A DNA stretch of 64,000 nucleotides from the NCBI RefSeq assembly GCF_023159225.1, contig NC_063168.1:59251398-59315397 (forward strand), given 5' to 3'. Source of the stretch: Perognathus longimembris pacificus (taxonomy: Eukaryota; Chordata; Mammalia; Rodentia; Heteromyidae). The translations under genes were made by a program, and so were the position numbers. The notes under the pieces are model-generated. The model saw only the letters and a program-made list of their open reading frames with translations. It was not told where the DNA came from and did not search any database. This document shows, piece by piece, positions 61,141-64,000 of this stretch. Position 1 is the first letter of the stretch; each line of letters begins with the position of its first letter.

Positions 61141-61297
61141 AATTAATAATAATAACAATATACCAGTACCAAATTATCTACCAGAGGATCTTGATTTTAG
61201 TGACTCAGAAATTATGTGCCATTATACATAAATTGAGAGGAAAGGAACAAGAATGATTTACAAAATCTTCCTACAGAATCTTCATCTTTAAAGAAAT

Positions 61298-61298
<1 letters not shown>

Positions 61299-61344
<46 letters not shown>
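61299..61344 (+). repeat. GATA microsatellite
   Basis: About eleven uninterrupted GATA units. Confidence 0.95.
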
Positions 61345-61399
61345 TCAAACTGTTCTGTTTCTATAACTTGGCTGTATTGTGAGTAGTGATGCAATTAAT

Positions 61400-61870
61400 G
61401 TGAGTGTGCAGATGGGTTATTATATCTTGCATTCTTTCAAATAGATGTCCAACTGTGGTATCACTGGATTGTAGAGTAATTCCCTTTTCAGTTTTGTTTT
61501 TTATTTTTTTTAAGAATCTCCATACTGACTTCCATCATAGTTGCATCCATCCACATTTCCACAAGCATTGTATTAGGTTCCTTTTTCTCCACATCCTGCT
61601 CAGCATTTGTTGAATTCTTGATGATTATCTTTCTGACTGGAATGAGATGGAATACAATGCTACTTTTTATTTGCATTTCCTTTGTTGTCAGGGATGGTGC
61701 ACATTTTTTCATGCATTTATTGACCACATTTTGCTGCTTCTTCTAAGAAGTATCTGTTTGGTTCATTGGCCCCTTTGTTAATTACATTATTGATTCTTTG
61801 GGGGTTTAGTCTTTTAATCTTCTATGTGCATATTCTGGTTATTAGATATCTTTCAAATGTATAGCTTGAA
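61400..61870 (-). mobile_element. old LINE-1 fragment, antisense
   Basis: On the minus strand it shows L1 ORF2-end sequence. On + the reversed form includes AATCTCCATACTGACTTCC, TTCTTGATGATTATC and TTTTATTTGCATTTCC. The reading frame is decayed. Confidence 0.75.
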
Positions 61871-62103
61871 AATATCTCTCATTTTAGAAAATGTGGCATG
61901 TATATATGTACGTGTGCATGTGTAAAAGAGAGAGTATGTGTGTATTTGCATATAGTATGTGTATATTCATAACTGTGCTATTTGCTTGGGCAGGAAGTTA
62001 GCCTCTCAGGGCCATAGTGAACACAACCTAAAAAGTGGAAACACTATTGGTGCCTGCCCCAAGGAGGTGAGAATTAGATACTATTGGTAAATATATAAAT
62101 CAG

Positions 62104-62161
62104 AGATAGATAGACAGATATCCAGACAGTAGATAGATAGATAGATAGATATCCAGACAGC

Positions 62162-62224
<63 letters not shown>

Positions 62225-62235
62225 CAGATAGATAA
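62104..62235 (+). repeat. compound GATA minisatellite-like block
   Basis: GATA runs interrupted by two copies of ATATCCAGACAG followed by TAGATA or CAGATA. The final GATA run has about 15 units. The interruption itself is duplicated with its flanking GATA. Confidence 0.93.
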
Positions 62236-64000
62236 TCTTAGAAAAAGCATGTGGTAAAAAGTAAGCACTACTATATTTTGCTAGCAGTGCCCGGCATCCT
62301 GTTTTACAAACACTCAAAAGAAGAATGGAGAAAGAAGGAGGACTTTTGTCAAAACTCAGACACCAAGATCTTAGAAGTCAGCTTGCGCCCAGATCTTGCC
62401 CACCACAGAAATCTAGCTAAGGTTAGATTTGGCCAGTCCTGCTTTCTGGAAGCACAGAGTAGACATTCCTGGCTTAGTTTAAAGAATAGCTCTCCTCCTC
62501 TGAGCAATTTGTTTTCCTTCAAGTTGTGGACATTGTGAAACCAACCATCTTTTTGCTTCCCCTCCTTTGGCTGGTGGAAATCCCAGGGAGGGGGGCTGTA
62601 GGCAACAGAGATACATACAGGCATGGTTCCCATGCTAAGGGACACAATTCAAGCCCTCTGGGATTCTTGTGAAATAAGACCTCAGACATAAAACAAAGAA
62701 GAATGAAAAAGAAGCACAATTTTTATAATCAGAGGAATGGTTTAATTAAAGTCGAGGCTCCCTCCTCGTGAGAAAATAGGAATTTGTGATGTGTAGTGTG
62801 TTGCTGCCTCGCTCCAGGTTTGATTTTTATAACTCAACATTTGCCCCAGCTTTCTTACCCTTTTCTACTTTATGTTACCTTACTTGGTTTTATATATTTC
62901 TGAACTACCTTAAAGCCTTTTTGGAAGAAATCTGGGCAGGAAAAAAGTAGGCTCATTAAATTAAATTGTATTTGAGAAACCATGCTATCTGATGCAGATG
63001 GTGGAGTTACACAGTCATTGTTGATATTTCTCAGATGCCTCAGCGCAGGTACCTAGAAAGGAAGGCTTCCTAAGAGGAAGTCTTAGGAGGACAGATGGTT
63101 GGCCCACCTGAGTGGAAAGGAGGAGCCTTAAAAGCATTTGGTCTTTAAATTTATTCTTCACTGGATTTAACATGAGCCTAATTTCAGGAGGAACATAAAA
63201 GAAATGTCAAGGTAAAAGTGATATTTTTCTAATACTCCATCACTTCTCTAATAACCTTTGAGATGATCAATAGCTGAAACAGGTGTTTTCTTTTACTTTG
63301 TTTTTCCTCCAGTACCATTTGCTCGAGGCTATGTTTGCTATTTTCTGCCCTTTTGCAGAACTTGGCTTAGCGGGCACCATGAAGGGCAGAGAATGAGTCC
63401 ATCCCACATTCACACCATTCGCACTTCTAGAGGGTTATACTCATTACAGTGCTTCAAGTTCTGCTCTATAGACCATTTGTCTGGTACTGGCGGGCCTTTG
63501 CATTCCCAATGTTGTCAGCAATGTTTTTGAAAAAAATAATAATAAGATAAAGATAAAAAACCAAAATGGAAATACGTATTTCCAGGTTTCTAAGGCCCAA
63601 GACTTACTACATCCTAATCCTCAGTGCATAAATCAGGAATTTGGTTTCCTTCATTCAGGTTGGTGGAAGGAGATCCTACATGGCTGTAGGAGACCATGGG
63701 GTTAACTGGGGCTAACTTCAAATACCACTAGCCCTGAAGGGGCTCCATTGACTATTTGACCTCAGTATAAGAAGGTAGACACTAGACAGAGCTCTAGGTA
63801 GAGGCTCCAGATGAAGCCTGATTCCACAGAGACTAGCAACTAACCAACCTGGGCTCCAGGGCTAGTGCTGCTACCACAAAGCATTTTCTCCAAACCCAAA
63901 CTACTTCTGGGCCACAGGACATTAACATATGACAGAATATCTCAAAATGCTCCCTCAAGACACCTCATAATCATCAATGGATTCCCAATGGATTCCCTTT

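Noticed and set aside
61404..61727. Small frames resembling L1 ORF2 ends as genes
   Set aside because: They are remnants of an old antisense L1 fragment with decayed frames.
62104..62235. CRISPR-like array
   Set aside because: The units are 4-bp GATA slippage repeats without spacers, in a mammalian genome.

Overview
This is mammalian, probably rodent, genomic DNA. It lies inside one gene on the + strand: ALK, encoding the receptor tyrosine kinase ALK. Three consecutive coding exons near the right end (53198-53329, 58528-58659, 60749-60849) encode the LDL-receptor class A module and the start of the second MAM domain of the ALK ectodomain. Reading phases join cleanly. The lengths (132, 132 and 101 bp) match human ALK exons 6, 7 and 8 as I remember them. 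Almost everything left of 53197 is therefore the large intron 5, and the right end is intron 8. I see no other cellular gene.

The organism is inferred from its repeats. About two dozen SINEs share a tRNA-derived right arm. It follows either an ID-like left arm (the IDL-Geo type I know from geomyoid rodents: kangaroo rats, pocket mice, gophers) or a 7SL/B1-like left arm (B1-dID-like). A geomyoid, or at least a castorimorph, rodent is the best guess.

Layout: 1-1514 is intron with an L1 fragment. 1515-8753 and 8854-16091 are two near-identical copies of the same 7.24 kb, separated by exactly 100 Ns. Each copy runs right up to the gap, which is the signature of two overlapping contig ends that were never merged. 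The copies contain most of an antisense L1 of about 7.4 kb. Only the second copy continues into the L1's ORF1 start and GC-rich 5' UTR, ending at 18295. The L1 is flanked by a 16-bp target-site duplication and sits inside an older L1 fragment. Its ORF1 and ORF2 are recognisable but broken by frameshifts. From 18.3 to 53.2 kb there is ordinary intron with SINEs, MIR and L2 relics, microsatellites, a strong CTCF-like motif pair near 35.85 kb, and an extreme polypurine block at 48.0-48.83 kb. From 53.2 to 64 kb come the three ALK exons and introns 6, 7 and part of 8. Exon 8 ends at a GC rather than a GT donor.

I found no undescribed biological system. The most consequential observations are the probable false duplication at the gap, the GC-AG intron, the paired CTCF-like motifs, the polypurine block and an ORF0-like antisense frame in the L1 5' UTR.
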